Shown: positions 36,379 through 46,062 of the stretch, piece by piece
How positions within the stretch are numbered: position 1 is the stretch's first letter
Layout of the letters: each line of letters opens with the position of its first letter
Assembly (NCBI GenBank): GCA_003224525.1
Contig: QHZB01000199.1
Span: 1-64,000 of the forward strand
DNA: 64,000 bases
Source: Acidobacteriota bacterium
GTDB lineage: Bacteria; Acidobacteriota; Terriglobia; Acidiferrales; UBA7541
Direction of reading: 5' to 3'
Notes under the pieces: generated by a model
Database searches by the model: none
What the model saw: the letters and a program-made list of their open reading frames with translations, nothing else
What the model was told of the DNA's origin: nothing
Translations under genes and position numbers: made by a program

Positions 36379-37560
36379 ATGAGAGACGCTTCTAAAATGT
36401 TCGCCACCGTCGAAGAGGCCGTCGAAGAGATCCGTCAGGGCCGCATGGTCGTCCTCGTCGACGACGAGGACCGTGAAAACGAAGGCGACCTCGCCATGGC
36501 CGCCGAAAAAATCACACCCGACGCCATCAACTTCATGGCCAAGTACGGCCGCGGCCTGATCTGTCTGCCGCTCACCGAAGAGCGCTGCGACGAACTCCAC
36601 CTCCCGCTCATGTCGCCGATTAACACCTCCGTGCACGGCACCGCGTTCACGGAAGCCATTGACGCACGCGTTGGCGTCACTACTGGCATCAGCGCTTCGG
36701 ACCGCGCCATGACCATCCTCACGGCCATTGATCCAAAGACGAAGCCGCAGGATCTCGCGCGCCCGGGGCACATTTTTCCGCTGCGCGCGCGCAACGGCGG
36801 CGTACTCGTTCGGGCAGGCCAGACGGAAGCGTCGGTGGACCTCGCGCGAATCGCCGGCCTCACTCCCGCGAGCGTCATCTGCGAAATCATGGGTGACGAC
36901 GGCACCATGTCCCGCGTGCCGCAGCTCGTCGAATTCTGCAAGGAACACAACCTGAAGATGCTCACGGTGGCGGACCTCATTCGCTACCGCATGCAGCACG
37001 AACGCTACGTACGGCGCATCGGGGAAGCGGTCCTGCCCACGCGCTTCGGCAACTTCCGCATGATTGCGTACGCCAGCGATGTGGATCACGATCAGCACGT
37101 TGCGCTAGTGCGCGGCGATCTGGATGGCGCGGAGCCGGCGCTCGTGCGCGTCCATTCGCACTGCCTCACCGGCGACGTTTTCGGTTCTACGGCTTGCGAT
37201 TGCAGCGAACTCGTCTCGCGCTCGCTGGCCGCCATTGCCAAGGAAGACCGCGGCGTCTTTCTCTATCTGCACCACACGGGACGCGGCTTCAGTGTTGAAA
37301 CCGCCGAAGAGCCCGGCGCGCTCCCCCAGATTCATTTCCACAAGCGCGGCCAGCTCGATCGCGAACCTGCCCGCCAGCGCATGGTGCAGCACGAAAGTGG
37401 CATCGGCGCGCAAATCCTGATCGACCTCGGCCTCAAGGACATTCGCGTCCTCACCAATCACCCGAAAAAAGTCGTCGCCCTCGAAGGCTACGGCATCCGC
37501 ATCGCCGACCAGGTCCCCCTCCGCATCGACCAACCTAAGCCGACGCACCAAACCCTATGA
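36379..37560 (+). CDS. ribBA: 3,4-dihydroxy-2-butanone-4-phosphate synthase with GTP cyclohydrolase II-like domain
   Basis: 393 aa from the ATG at 36379 (or 36397). The N-terminal RibB half is complete: [62 protein letters not shown]. The C-terminal half keeps the zinc cysteines ([18 protein letters not shown]) and [11 protein letters not shown] with [16 protein letters not shown]. The GTP-binding loop reads [18 protein letters not shown], not EGRGIGLxNKxxAYxLQ, so cyclohydrolase activity is doubtful. RibB makes the four-carbon precursor of riboflavin. No other rib gene is adjacent. Confidence 0.9.
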   Translation: MRDASKMFATVEEAVEEIRQGRMVVLVDDEDRENEGDLAMAAEKITPDAINFMAKYGRGLICLPLTEERCDELHLPLMSPINTSVHGTAFTEAIDARVGVTTGISASDRAMTILTAIDPKTKPQDLARPGHIFPLRARNGGVLVRAGQTEASVDLARIAGLTPASVICEIMGDDGTMSRVPQLVEFCKEHNLKMLTVADLIRYRMQHERYVRRIGEAVLPTRFGNFRMIAYASDVDHDQHVALVRGDLDGAEPALVRVHSHCLTGDVFGSTACDCSELVSRSLAAIAKEDRGVFLYLHHTGRGFSVETAEEPGALPQIHFHKRGQLDREPARQRMVQHESGIGAQILIDLGLKDIRVLTNHPKKVVALEGYGIRIADQVPLRIDQPKPTHQTL

Positions 37561-37665
37561 CCATGTTGCGCAGTCCCAGTTTCGATTGTCAGACCGAGGT
37601 CCCGACCCCTGTCGGGGGCCGATGGATCTCAAACTGTCGCGCTATCGGAGAGTGTGAGGTGAACA

Positions 37666-38045
37666 CTACTCTGCGGAAAGGCCCTGTTCTGGATTCGCTC
37701 GAGGCTGCTTGCCCGGCATTTGGTTCGGGAAAGCATTGCTCTTCGGCGCCGGCTTCCCAACAGTCAAATACTTGCGCATCTTTTCGAGCCGCTTCGGCCC
37801 GAGCCCGCGAATCACCAGCAAATCGTCCACGCTCTTGAAGGCGCCATAGGATTTGCGCATTTGCAAGATCTTGTCCGCCGTCGCCGGCTCAATCCCCGGC
37901 CCTGTTGCAGTTCTTCCGACGTCGCCGTATGGGGATTTAGCGGCTTGGCCGGCGGTTTTTTCTTCCCCGCGTCCAGGGACGCGGCAAAGATCAAGGCAGC
38001 AAAAAGAAAGGAGGAAAGGATCCGGATTGGAAATCGCCGCGCCAT
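37666..38045 (-). CDS. exported ComEA-like helix-hairpin-helix protein, one-base frameshift
   Basis: The N-terminal frame (from 38045) gives a signal peptide (ILSSFLFAALIFAASLDAG) and NPHTATSEELQQ. The second frame continues as PGIEPATADKILQMRKSYG and FKSVDDLLVIRGLGPKRLEK. Joined, they form the ComEA type of double helix-hairpin-helix (NTATxEELQxLPGIGPxxA). One base is missing near 37907 in the run CAGGGCCGG. ComEA-like proteins bind DNA in the periplasm; short forms like this are common outside competence systems. The tail is Pro/Asn-rich. A sequencing indel or true pseudogene. Confidence 0.8.
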
Positions 38046-38094
38046 GACGGCAATATATTGTTCTGACTACATACACAAATAACAAAAGGTGCAC

Positions 38095-39468
38095 TTAGTC
38101 CATGCGTTTCCCCTGTGCGTCGTAAACTTCAACTTCGCCGAAAAGCGACGCTTGCTCCTCAATTTGCGCGCGGTCGCCCACAACGACGACTTGCATGTTT
38201 GCGGAGTCCAGATACTTGCGCGCCGTTGCGAGCAGATCTTCCGGCTTCAACGCGCGAACTCTCGGGCGATAAGTTTCGAGATAATCGTCCGGCAATTCGT
38301 TCAGCGCCACGGTGGAGAGTTGCGATAGCAGCCCATCCTGCGTCGCCAGCCCCATGGAAAAGACGCCGCTCAGATAATTCTGCGCGTCGGCGAGCTCCGG
38401 CACCGGCACTGGGACGGACCGCAGTTTGTCCATTTCATAAAACATCTCCGTCAGCGATGCGGCCACAACATCATTTCGCACCGCGGCCGAAACCGAAAAG
38501 TAGCCATGCTGCCGCAGCGCATGCACGCCGCTGCGGGGACTGTAAGTGTACCCTTTGTCCTCGCGGATATTCATTACCAAACGGGAATTAAATGCTCCGC
38601 CGTACAAACTATTCGTGAGGCCCAGCTTCACCCAGTCCGGATGCTTGCGCGTAATAGCGTGGCAGCCCGCCACGATCTGCGTCTGTACCGCTCCCGGTAG
38701 GTGCACCAGATACACGCGCCGCCCGCGCGGATTTGCCGGAGCCGCTGCCGCAGTCGGCTCCGGTTTTTTTCCGGTCCATGCGCCAAACACTTTTTCGATT
38801 GTCTTTAACATCCCCGCCGCGTCGAAATCTCCGACGAGCAGCAACAACCCATTCTCCGGCGTATAAAATTCGCGGTAAATCACCTGCAAATCTTCGCGCT
38901 TGTACGCGGCCACTTGTTCTTCGCTCGGCGACACTTCGCCGTAGGGGTGCGCCCCGAACAAAACTTTACGCAATCGCGCGCTCGCCACAAATCCCGGCTG
39001 CGTGCGCTCGAGCTTTACTTCTTCCAGCTTCTGCCGCCGCTCGCGTTCGAATTCGGCATCCGGAAATGCCGCTTCCCGCACCAGTTCATTCACCAGTCCC
39101 AGCAGCGGCTCCGCAAATTCCGAAAGACCCGCAAACGAAATCGCGCTAGTATCCGCGCCCGCGCCGGAAGAGAGGTCCGCACCGATGCGCCGCAAATCTT
39201 CTTCGATCTGACGGCTCGCGCGCTTCCTTGTTCCCGTGCGCACTACCGTTGCGGTCATTTCCGCGAGCCCCGGACCACGATGAGCCGCAGCAGCGTTTCC
39301 TGAGCGGAAAAACAGTTCGCCATGAAACTTCGGAATCGAGTGCGCTTCCGCGAGAATAACTTCGAGACCGTTCGAAAGCTGCGCCCTGGTCCGTTTCGGC
39401 CAGGTCACCGCGCGTTCCGCCGCAAGTCCAGGCACTCCGTTGGCAACTTCCACAACCCGCGCCGCCAT
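38095..39468 (-). CDS. M16 family peptidase-like protein, non-catalytic partner
   Basis: 457 aa with the two-domain M16 fold: LSNGLEVILAEAHSIPKFHG, GLAEMTATVVRTGT and, later, SLYGGAFNSRLVMNIREDKG with YTYSPRSGVHAL. The zinc motif HxxEH is absent (HRGPGLAEM at that place), while the R/Y region of the C-terminal half is kept. In two-gene M16B systems one subunit supplies zinc and the other substrate-binding residues. Its start shares one base with the stop of the catalytic partner upstream. No clear signal peptide. Confidence 0.88.
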   Translation of the reverse strand: MAARVVEVANGVPGLAAERAVTWPKRTRAQLSNGLEVILAEAHSIPKFHGELFFRSGNAAAAHRGPGLAEMTATVVRTGTRKRASRQIEEDLRRIGADLSSGAGADTSAISFAGLSEFAEPLLGLVNELVREAAFPDAEFERERRQKLEEVKLERTQPGFVASARLRKVLFGAHPYGEVSPSEEQVAAYKREDLQVIYREFYTPENGLLLLVGDFDAAGMLKTIEKVFGAWTGKKPEPTAAAAPANPRGRRVYLVHLPGAVQTQIVAGCHAITRKHPDWVKLGLTNSLYGGAFNSRLVMNIREDKGYTYSPRSGVHALRQHGYFSVSAAVRNDVVAASLTEMFYEMDKLRSVPVPVPELADAQNYLSGVFSMGLATQDGLLSQLSTVALNELPDDYLETYRPRVRALKPEDLLATARKYLDSANMQVVVVGDRAQIEEQASLFGEVEVYDAQGKRMD

Positions 39469-40793
39469 TACGCCGCCTCCTTCGCGCCCGCGGGCAGCGC
39501 GGCCTTGACCGGCGTGCGAAAAACAATCGCGCGTTTTTCGTTTCGCAGATATTTTTTTGCAACAGCCTGAATCTCTTCGCGCGAGACGGCAAGAAATCCA
39601 TCCAGAATGGTGTTCGCCAGTTGCGGCTCGTTATCGAACAGCGTGAAGCACGCGAGGAGATGCATCAGGCCATACCTCGGCATGTATCCGCCGCGGCCAC
39701 CTTCGAGCGTGGCGTAATAATCCGAGCGCCACTTCACCTTCAATTGTTCCAATTCGTCCGCGCTGATGCCGTTTTCCTGTACTTCACGGACCACGGCATC
39801 AAACGCTTCCAGCGTCGCTTGGCTCGAATACTCCGGCTTGTGCAGAACTCGCGTGGTCATTTGCGTCGGCCCGTTGTAACCAAAGATGTCGTCGATTCCA
39901 CCGCCGGCCTCGACGGCAATCTGCTTCTCGATCACCAATTCGCGGTGCATTCGTCCCGCGCGTCCGCCGTGCAGCGCTTGATCCAGCAGCGCCATCGCGC
40001 ACCAATCGGCGGTGCGCCTCTTCGGAATGACGTATCCGATGGCCATCGCGGGCAGCGTCCCGAATTTCTCCTCGACGTTTCCGCGCCGCTCCTCTCCTTG
40101 TTCGGGCTCGCTGGGATCGGCGAAAGGCGGCGGTGCTCCCGCCGAGATCTCGCCAAAATATTTCTTAGCCAACGCGATGCCTTCCTCCGCCTTTACATCG
40201 CCCAGCATCAGCAACACGGCGTTATTGGGCACGTAGTACGTCTTGAAAAATGCCTGCACGTCAGCCAAGTCCGCGGCATCGAGATCAGCAAAATCACCGT
40301 AAAAATTATGCGCGTTCGCCCAATTGCGAAAAGCGACCGGCGGCATGTCCAGCCACGGGAAACCGCCATAAGGCTGGTTCATCACGTTGACGCGAACTTC
40401 TTCCTTCACAACGTCGCGCTGGTTTTTCAAATTTTCGTCATCTACTTTCAACGCGCGCATGCGGTCCGCTTCGAGCCACAGCACGCGCTCCAGCGCATTC
40501 GAAGGGACTGCTTCGTAGTAGTTCGTCACGTCGTAGCTCGTCGAGCCATTCAGCATGCCGCCACTGGAATTGACCAGCTTGATGTGTTGCATCTTCGGCG
40601 CATTCGCGGAACCCTGAAACATCATGTGTTCGAACAAGTGCGCAAACCCGCTGCGACCCTGCGGCTCAAGACGGAATCCAATTTTGTAGTACACGCCCAC
40701 GGTGACCACCGGCGCCGTGGTATCCGGCGCGACCACAACATTTAATCCGTTTGCCAGTTTCGCACTTTCCATCGCAATCTGGAGTCGTTTCAC
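39468..40793 (-). CDS. M16 family zinc peptidase, catalytic subunit
   Basis: 441 aa. The inverted zinc motif HLFEHMMFQGS (HxxEH) is at about residue 49-53, preceded by GVYYKIGFRLEPQGRSGFAH. Later residues include NVMNQPYGGFPW and the active-site glutamate region. No signal peptide is obvious; such pairs may be periplasmic or cytoplasmic peptide scavengers. It is encoded directly after the broken DUF2520 gene (10 bases) and overlaps its M16 partner, so the three likely form one transcript. Confidence 0.92.
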   Translation of the reverse strand: MKRLQIAMESAKLANGLNVVVAPDTTAPVVTVGVYYKIGFRLEPQGRSGFAHLFEHMMFQGSANAPKMQHIKLVNSSGGMLNGSTSYDVTNYYEAVPSNALERVLWLEADRMRALKVDDENLKNQRDVVKEEVRVNVMNQPYGGFPWLDMPPVAFRNWANAHNFYGDFADLDAADLADVQAFFKTYYVPNNAVLLMLGDVKAEEGIALAKKYFGEISAGAPPPFADPSEPEQGEERRGNVEEKFGTLPAMAIGYVIPKRRTADWCAMALLDQALHGGRAGRMHRELVIEKQIAVEAGGGIDDIFGYNGPTQMTTRVLHKPEYSSQATLEAFDAVVREVQENGISADELEQLKVKWRSDYYATLEGGRGGYMPRYGLMHLLACFTLFDNEPQLANTILDGFLAVSREEIQAVAKKYLRNEKRAIVFRTPVKAALPAGAKEAA

Positions 40794-40803
40794 CCGTTGC
40801 CCC

Positions 40804-41670
40804 CTATCGCCTTTGCTTTTGGTTTCTTTCCACGGAAATCTTTTCCAACTCAGCCAGCACTCTGGCAGGATCTTTTGCGAGCACGCGCGCCGCCAGATGA
40901 CTTAGCGCCTCGTAAGCTTGGGCAAATTCCTCCGGTGATTCCTGCAGTGCTTACAAATGCGCCCGCGCCACTTTGTAATCGGACCGGTCCACGCCACGCG
41001 TGGCCCTAACGTTTCGAAATTCTCCAGAACCTGGCGCGTCAGCGGCAACAACGCGCGCACGGCTTCGCTCCGCCTCATCCCAAGCGAGAGGAGCAACTGC
41101 ATGGCGGCTTCCTCCAGGGCGAGTACATGACCGGCGGCCATCGCTGCAGCCGCGTGATACAAGATTTTCTTGCTTCCCGCGATGCGCACGGGCGATCCGC
41201 CAAGCGCTCGCGCGATCTGCCGCGCCACCCGGACCGCATGCGTTTCCCCTTCCATTGTAAAAACCTTGCCTTCCAGCGATGAACCGAGGCTCCGCTGAAC
41301 GATTGCAGCGGATGCATCGATCCGCCCATCGCGCTGCGCTCGTGGACGGCATCGAGCACAGCAGAGTCCATCGCTCCGCTGGTGTGCAGTACAACTCTCC
41401 CGCGCAGCTCTTCTTCGCCAATCCGCGCCAGTTCTTGCGCAACAACTGCGACTTCGTCATCCGGTGTTGCGATCAGGATCACCCGCGACGCCAGGATCCG
41501 TCGCGTCATTCCGGTGCAAGCTTTCCTATCTCCAATGAACTGAACAGCCCGCCGCGCGCTTGGCTCGCTGCGGGTAACGACCGCGCCAATCCTCCAGCGC
41601 AGTTCGCGCGGCGGCGTCCCAGCGCTCGTCCCACCCGTCCTGCCCCGATGATGGCCAGGCTATTCGGCAT
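40804..41670 (-). pseudogene. Rossmann-like / DUF2520 protein gene with several lesions
   Basis: Reading across frames gives a whole DUF2520 protein. MPNSLAIIGAGRVGRALG (from 41670) shifts near 41620 to GAVVTRSEPSARRAVQFIGD and ILIATPDDEVAVVAQELARI. It then shifts near 41270 to MEGETHAVRVARQIARALGG and ILYHAAAAMAAGHVLALEEA. It shifts again near 41000 to DYKVARAHL, a TAA stop, and in the same frame ALQESPEEFAQAYEALSHLA to the final stop at 40804. Three frameshifts plus one nonsense codon. Related proteins resemble ProC-like dehydrogenases. It precedes the M16 pair by 10 bases. Confidence 0.8.
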
Positions 41671-41713
41671 CCCGTGTTAGGATAACCCGAGGGCAACGCT
41701 GACACCAATTTCC

Positions 41714-42868
41714 ATGCATCTTTTCGGACTGGTTCTCTTTGGTTTCACTGCGTTCTTCTGGCTCACCCACGGCCTTCGCGTTGCCTTTGGCGCCATCCGC
41801 CTCCCCTGGATCAAGGATTTCGCGCCGGTAGCCGACGCCGGTTGTCCGCGTATCTCGATGCTCTTCGCGGCCCGGGACGAAGAAGAAAAATTGCCCGCCG
41901 CACTCGCCACGCTGATGGAAATCGATTACCCGGATCTGGAGGTCATCGCCGTGGATGACCGTTCGCAGGACTCGACCGGCAGCATCCTCGACGGTTTCGC
42001 TGCCGCGCATCCGCGGCTTCGTGTTGTGCACATCACGCAACTACCTTGCGGCTGGCTCGGCAAACCTCACGCCCTCCAGAAAGCCTACGAAGCCTCCACC
42101 GGCGAATGGCTGCTCTTCACGGATGCCGATGTGCGTTTCAAACCCGATGTCCTGCGGCGCGCCATTGCTCTCGCGAAAGCGCGCAACTTCGAACACCTCA
42201 CGCTCATGGGCGACGTCGAAATGGTTGGCTTCTGGGAGACCGTGCTTATCACTTTTTTTGGCATGGCGTTTAACATTGCCATCGATCCTTATCGCGTGGC
42301 CAATCCTCATTCGCGCGCCTATATGGGGGTTGGCGCGTTCCAACTTCTCCGGCGCGCCGCCTATGAAGCCAGCGGCATGCACCGCCGCCTGGCGATGGAA
42401 GTTGTGGATGACATGAAGTTGGGAAAAATAGTCAAGCAATCGGGTTTTCGTTCGGGAGCGGGCATTGCGCAGGATTTCGTCGTCGTGCGCTGGCACGCCG
42501 GCCTTGGCAATCTGATTCGTGGCGTCACGAAAAATTTCTTCGCCGGCGTGGGCTACCGCGTGGCGCTCGTGGCGATTGCCGTCATCGGCCTTCTGCTCAT
42601 GAATGTCGCGCCGGTTTTCGGCATTTTGTTCAGCCACGGGTGGATTCGCATTTTCGCCGCAATCGCGTTGGTCATCGCCCTCTGCTTCCACACCGGCGTG
42701 GACATCGGCATGCGCGTCTCGCCGTTTTATGCGTTCACGCACCCTCTCGGCGCGCTTCTCTTCAGCTATATGCTTCTTCGCTCGACCGTCGTTACGCTCA
42801 AGCAGGGCGGCATCATTTGGCGTGACACTTTCTATCCGCTGGAAGACCTGAAACGCGGCGTTGTTTAA
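41714..42868 (+). CDS. membrane family 2 glycosyltransferase
   Basis: 384 aa. An N-terminal membrane segment ([19 protein letters not shown]) is followed by a GT2 domain: [34 protein letters not shown] (nucleotide-binding Asp pair), [10 protein letters not shown] (metal-binding DxD) and [14 protein letters not shown] (RW region). Two to three C-terminal helices ([20 protein letters not shown]) complete the HpnB-like or polyprenyl-type layout. The product sugar and acceptor are unknown. Its stop codon and that of uvrB share the palindrome TTAA at 42865-42868. Confidence 0.88.
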   Translation: MHLFGLVLFGFTAFFWLTHGLRVAFGAIRLPWIKDFAPVADAGCPRISMLFAARDEEEKLPAALATLMEIDYPDLEVIAVDDRSQDSTGSILDGFAAAHPRLRVVHITQLPCGWLGKPHALQKAYEASTGEWLLFTDADVRFKPDVLRRAIALAKARNFEHLTLMGDVEMVGFWETVLITFFGMAFNIAIDPYRVANPHSRAYMGVGAFQLLRRAAYEASGMHRRLAMEVVDDMKLGKIVKQSGFRSGAGIAQDFVVVRWHAGLGNLIRGVTKNFFAGVGYRVALVAIAVIGLLLMNVAPVFGILFSHGWIRIFAAIALVIALCFHTGVDIGMRVSPFYAFTHPLGALLFSYMLLRSTVVTLKQGGIIWRDTFYPLEDLKRGVV

Positions 42869-44913
42869 TTCGCCGAATCCGCCGGCGCGGGAGTGGCTGC
42901 CGGTGAAAACAGCCCTGCCACATCCCTTTGCTTCAACGAACGGATGCGATCGCGCAACTGCGCCGCTTTTTCAAATTCAAACTTTTTTGCGGCCTCGCGC
43001 ATCTGCGCCTCAAGCTGCTGCAGCATCTCCGCGAGCTGCGCTTCGCTCTTGATATTCGCCGTTGCCGCATCGAGGCTGGCATCGTCTACCGGCACGGTCA
43101 CGTAATCCGCCTCGACGATTCTCGCCAGTTCCATATCCACGGACTTAATGATGGACATCGGGGTGATATTGTTCTCTTTGTTGTAAGCCACCTGCTTCGC
43201 GCGGCGGCGGTTCGTTTCATCAATGGCTTGATTCATCGAATCCGTCCGCCGGTCCGCGTATAAAATTGCCCGGCCCTCGATGTGCCTGGCGCAGCGTCCA
43301 ATCGTCTGGATGAGCGACGTCGTGCTCCGTAAGAATCCCTCTTTATCCGCATCCAAAATGGCCACCAGCGACACTTCCGGCAAATCCAAACCCTCGCGCA
43401 GCAAATTGATTCCGATGAGCACGTCAAATTCCCCGCGGCGCAAATCGCGCAAGATTTTGATGCGGTCCAGCGTCTCCACTTCCGAGTGCAGATAGCGGCA
43501 CCTGACGCCAATCTCCGCAAAATACTCGGACAAATCCTCCGCCATGCGCTTCGTCAGCGTGGTCACCAGCACGCGCTCGTTCTTCTCCGCGCGCACGCGA
43601 ATCTCTTCCAGAAGATCATCCACCTGGCCCTTCACGGGGCGAATTTCCACCTGCGGGTCCACCAGGCCCGTTGGCCGAATCACCTGCTCCACGATCACTC
43701 CGCCCGCCTTGGTCAGCTCATATGCGCCGGGCGTCGCAGACACGTACACCACCTGATTGATGCGGTGTTCGAACTCCTCAAACGTCAGTGGCCGATTATC
43801 CAGCGCCGAAGGCATTCGAAAGCCGTAGTCCACGAGCGTCTGCTTGCGCGCGCGGTCACCATTAAACATTCCGCGCACTTGCCCAACCGTCTGGTGCGAT
43901 TCATCAATGAACAACAGGTAGTCCTGCGGCACGTAATCCAGCAGCGTCGGCGGGGCTTCCCCCGGCAAACGGCCGCTCAAGTGCCGCGAATAATTCTCGA
44001 TGCCGTGGCAGTAGCCGATGGTGCGCATCATCTCGATGTCAAACATGGTGCGCTGTACGACACGCTGGGCCTCGACGAATTTTCCCTGCTTCTCCATTTC
44101 TTTCTTCCACCACCACAACTCTTCCTGAATGCTCACGATGGCGCGGTCCCGCTGTTCCTGCGGCATCACGTAATGCGTTTTCGGATAAATCGGCACGCGC
44201 GACAAATCCTCCTGCCCCGCGCGCACTTCTCCGGTCACCGGATCGATCTGCCGCAGCGCATCGATCTGGTCTCCCCACATTTCGATGCGATAACCCTGAT
44301 CCTCATACGTGGGATAGATTTCGATCATGTCACCGCGCACGCGGAACGTGCCGCGCCGCAAGTCCTCGCTGCGCTCGTACTGAATATCGACGAACCTGCG
44401 CAAGAGCGCCTCGCGCGAAGTCTGCTGTCCCTTTTCCAGCATGACCAGCATGCCGTAATAAGCCTCCGGCGAACCCAGGCCGTAAATGCAGGACACGGAG
44501 GCCACGATCACAACGTCGCGGCGTTCGAAAAGGGAACGCGTCGCGCTCATGCGCAGCTTGTCCAGCTCGTCGTTGATGGTCGCTTCCTTGTCGATATAGA
44601 TATCCGCGGAGGGAACATACGCTTCGGGCTGGTAAAAATCGTAGTAGCTGACGAAATACTCGACGGCGTTCTCTGGAAAAAATCCCTTGAACTCGTGATA
44701 CAGCTGCGCAGCAAGAGTCTTGTTGTGCGCCAGAACAAGCGCGGGACGATCGGCCTGTTCAATCAGCTTGGCCATGGTGAAGGTCTTGCCCGAGCCAGTC
44801 ACGCCAAGAAGCACCTGCTGCTTCTCACCGGCATCGAGACCGCGATAGAGCTGGTCGATCGCCGCGGGTTGGTCGCCGCGCGGCTGATAATTGCTGTGCA
44901 GCTTGAATTTCAT
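42865..44913 (-). CDS. uvrB: UvrABC system protein B
   Basis: 682 aa, full length. Walker [18 protein letters not shown], the beta-hairpin segment [34 protein letters not shown], the helicase motifs [16 protein letters not shown] and [20 protein letters not shown], and a C-terminal UVR domain ([20 protein letters not shown]). UvrB verifies damage and loads UvrC in nucleotide excision repair. A TATAAT lies about 45 bases upstream. No LexA box was recognised. Convergent with the glycosyltransferase. Confidence 0.97.
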   Translation of the reverse strand: MKFKLHSNYQPRGDQPAAIDQLYRGLDAGEKQQVLLGVTGSGKTFTMAKLIEQADRPALVLAHNKTLAAQLYHEFKGFFPENAVEYFVSYYDFYQPEAYVPSADIYIDKEATINDELDKLRMSATRSLFERRDVVIVASVSCIYGLGSPEAYYGMLVMLEKGQQTSREALLRRFVDIQYERSEDLRRGTFRVRGDMIEIYPTYEDQGYRIEMWGDQIDALRQIDPVTGEVRAGQEDLSRVPIYPKTHYVMPQEQRDRAIVSIQEELWWWKKEMEKQGKFVEAQRVVQRTMFDIEMMRTIGYCHGIENYSRHLSGRLPGEAPPTLLDYVPQDYLLFIDESHQTVGQVRGMFNGDRARKQTLVDYGFRMPSALDNRPLTFEEFEHRINQVVYVSATPGAYELTKAGGVIVEQVIRPTGLVDPQVEIRPVKGQVDDLLEEIRVRAEKNERVLVTTLTKRMAEDLSEYFAEIGVRCRYLHSEVETLDRIKILRDLRRGEFDVLIGINLLREGLDLPEVSLVAILDADKEGFLRSTTSLIQTIGRCARHIEGRAILYADRRTDSMNQAIDETNRRRAKQVAYNKENNITPMSIIKSVDMELARIVEADYVTVPVDDASLDAATANIKSEAQLAEMLQQLEAQMREAAKKFEFEKAAQLRDRIRSLKQRDVAGLFSPAATPAPADSAN

Positions 44914-44957
44914 GGGAAGGGTCTCCCGCAGTCCTACCGGCCTCTGGCGAAACCTTC

Positions 44958-44963
44958 ATTATA
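44958..44963 (-). promoter_or_regulatory. candidate -10 box of uvrB
   Basis: TATAAT on the minus strand, 45 bases from the uvrB ATG. The -35 region is not convincing. Confidence 0.45.
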
Positions 44964-45015
44964 CTCCGGCACGCAAACTCTGGCTTTCGATACGGAAAAG
45001 TACCGCAGTTTCGAA

Positions 45016-45993
45016 TCAGGGTTGCTTCAGCAGCGTCTCCGTCACCAGCAACACTTCCGAGTGGCTCTTTGCGTCAACGTTGTAGTGCACGCGGTTCGAG
45101 CCATCGGCCTTGGCCACCACGACGTCCATGAATTGGCTGGTCTCTTCCGTGGCGCGAACGACGAGGCCGCTCTTCAGGGAAATATAAGTGATGATTTCGC
45201 CGGCGCCTTTCGCCGTTCCCATGGTCCGCAACTCGTGAAGTTTGAAATCTTCTGGGGTCGCATCCTTCGATGACGATTTCTGTTTGAGCGTTGCCGTCGT
45301 GAGCAGCACCGCACAAGTATCGGGAGGGCCGCTGGAGGCAGAGACATCTCCCATGATCGAAAGCTGGCTTGCCTGGCATGGCTCATCTCTTACGTAGCTC
45401 GACTCACGCGCCCAATGCAATCCGGCGATCGGCGCTCCCGCCTGTTCCGCTTGCTCCGACTTCCATTTTTCGCCGAACTTCATTCCGTCTGCGGGAAGCG
45501 TCCACGCCAGCGCAAAACGGGCCACCCACTGCTGCCAGGCCTGCTGCTGCTCGGGAAAAAGAGTATCCAGACCTTTTACTTCGTTCACCGAGCCGTCTGG
45601 AGAAATCGTGAAGTCGATGCTCTTGCCATGGGGGTCCACACGCTGTTTATCCCAGTCGGGCTTCTTGTCACCCGGCCTCTTCAACCAGACACCGGAGTCC
45701 AACGCCAGAAACCGGCCTCGCGCGTGGATCGCCGCCTTGCTGCCCTGCCGTTGCACATCGAGGATCTCCACCCGCAGCAAACCGTGCGCATCGATCTGAG
45801 CCGCGTTCGGCGCCATGGGAGCGACAACTTTGCTTTCGGTCTTAACGGTCTTGTCGCTCTGAAAACGGATGAGGTAGGTGATGGTTTGGCTTAACTGCAA
45901 TCTGGGCAGGAGATTGATGCGTCTGTCGCCGGCGCAGAGAGTGGCAACGGCAAGAAGGAACAACCCGGCAATCCGTTGTAGTTGGTGTCTCAT
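45016..45993 (-). CDS. exported hypothetical protein, 325 aa
   Basis: A signal peptide-like start (RIAGLFLLAVATLCAGDRRI) is followed by a beta-rich protein with YLIRFQSDKTVKTESKVVAP, GRFLALDSGVWLKRPGDK and IDFTISPDGSVNEVKGLDTL. It ends AKSHSEVLLVTETLLKQP. Internal duplications or catalytic motifs are not evident. The pattern resembles exported acidobacterial proteins of unknown role. It lies 70 bases downstream of the S9 peptidase gene on the same strand and may be co-transcribed. Confidence 0.72.
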   Translation of the reverse strand: MRHQLQRIAGLFLLAVATLCAGDRRINLLPRLQLSQTITYLIRFQSDKTVKTESKVVAPMAPNAAQIDAHGLLRVEILDVQRQGSKAAIHARGRFLALDSGVWLKRPGDKKPDWDKQRVDPHGKSIDFTISPDGSVNEVKGLDTLFPEQQQAWQQWVARFALAWTLPADGMKFGEKWKSEQAEQAGAPIAGLHWARESSYVRDEPCQASQLSIMGDVSASSGPPDTCAVLLTTATLKQKSSSKDATPEDFKLHELRTMGTAKGAGEIITYISLKSGLVVRATEETSQFMDVVVAKADGSNRVHYNVDAKSHSEVLLVTETLLKQP

Positions 45994-46062
45994 GATATCT
46001 GCTACCGCTCCGCGAGTCTTCGGAGACCTTTCTGCGCGCGATCACTGGGAACAAATGGGTTT

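Noticed and set aside
39621-40745. 374-aa plus-strand ORF opposite the catalytic M16 gene
   Set aside because: Shadow of a real gene; no domain, biased composition.
43486-45273. 595-aa plus-strand ORF opposite uvrB
   Set aside because: It is antisense to an unambiguous uvrB with all motifs and has a His/Arg/Leu-rich composition typical of GC-rich shadows.
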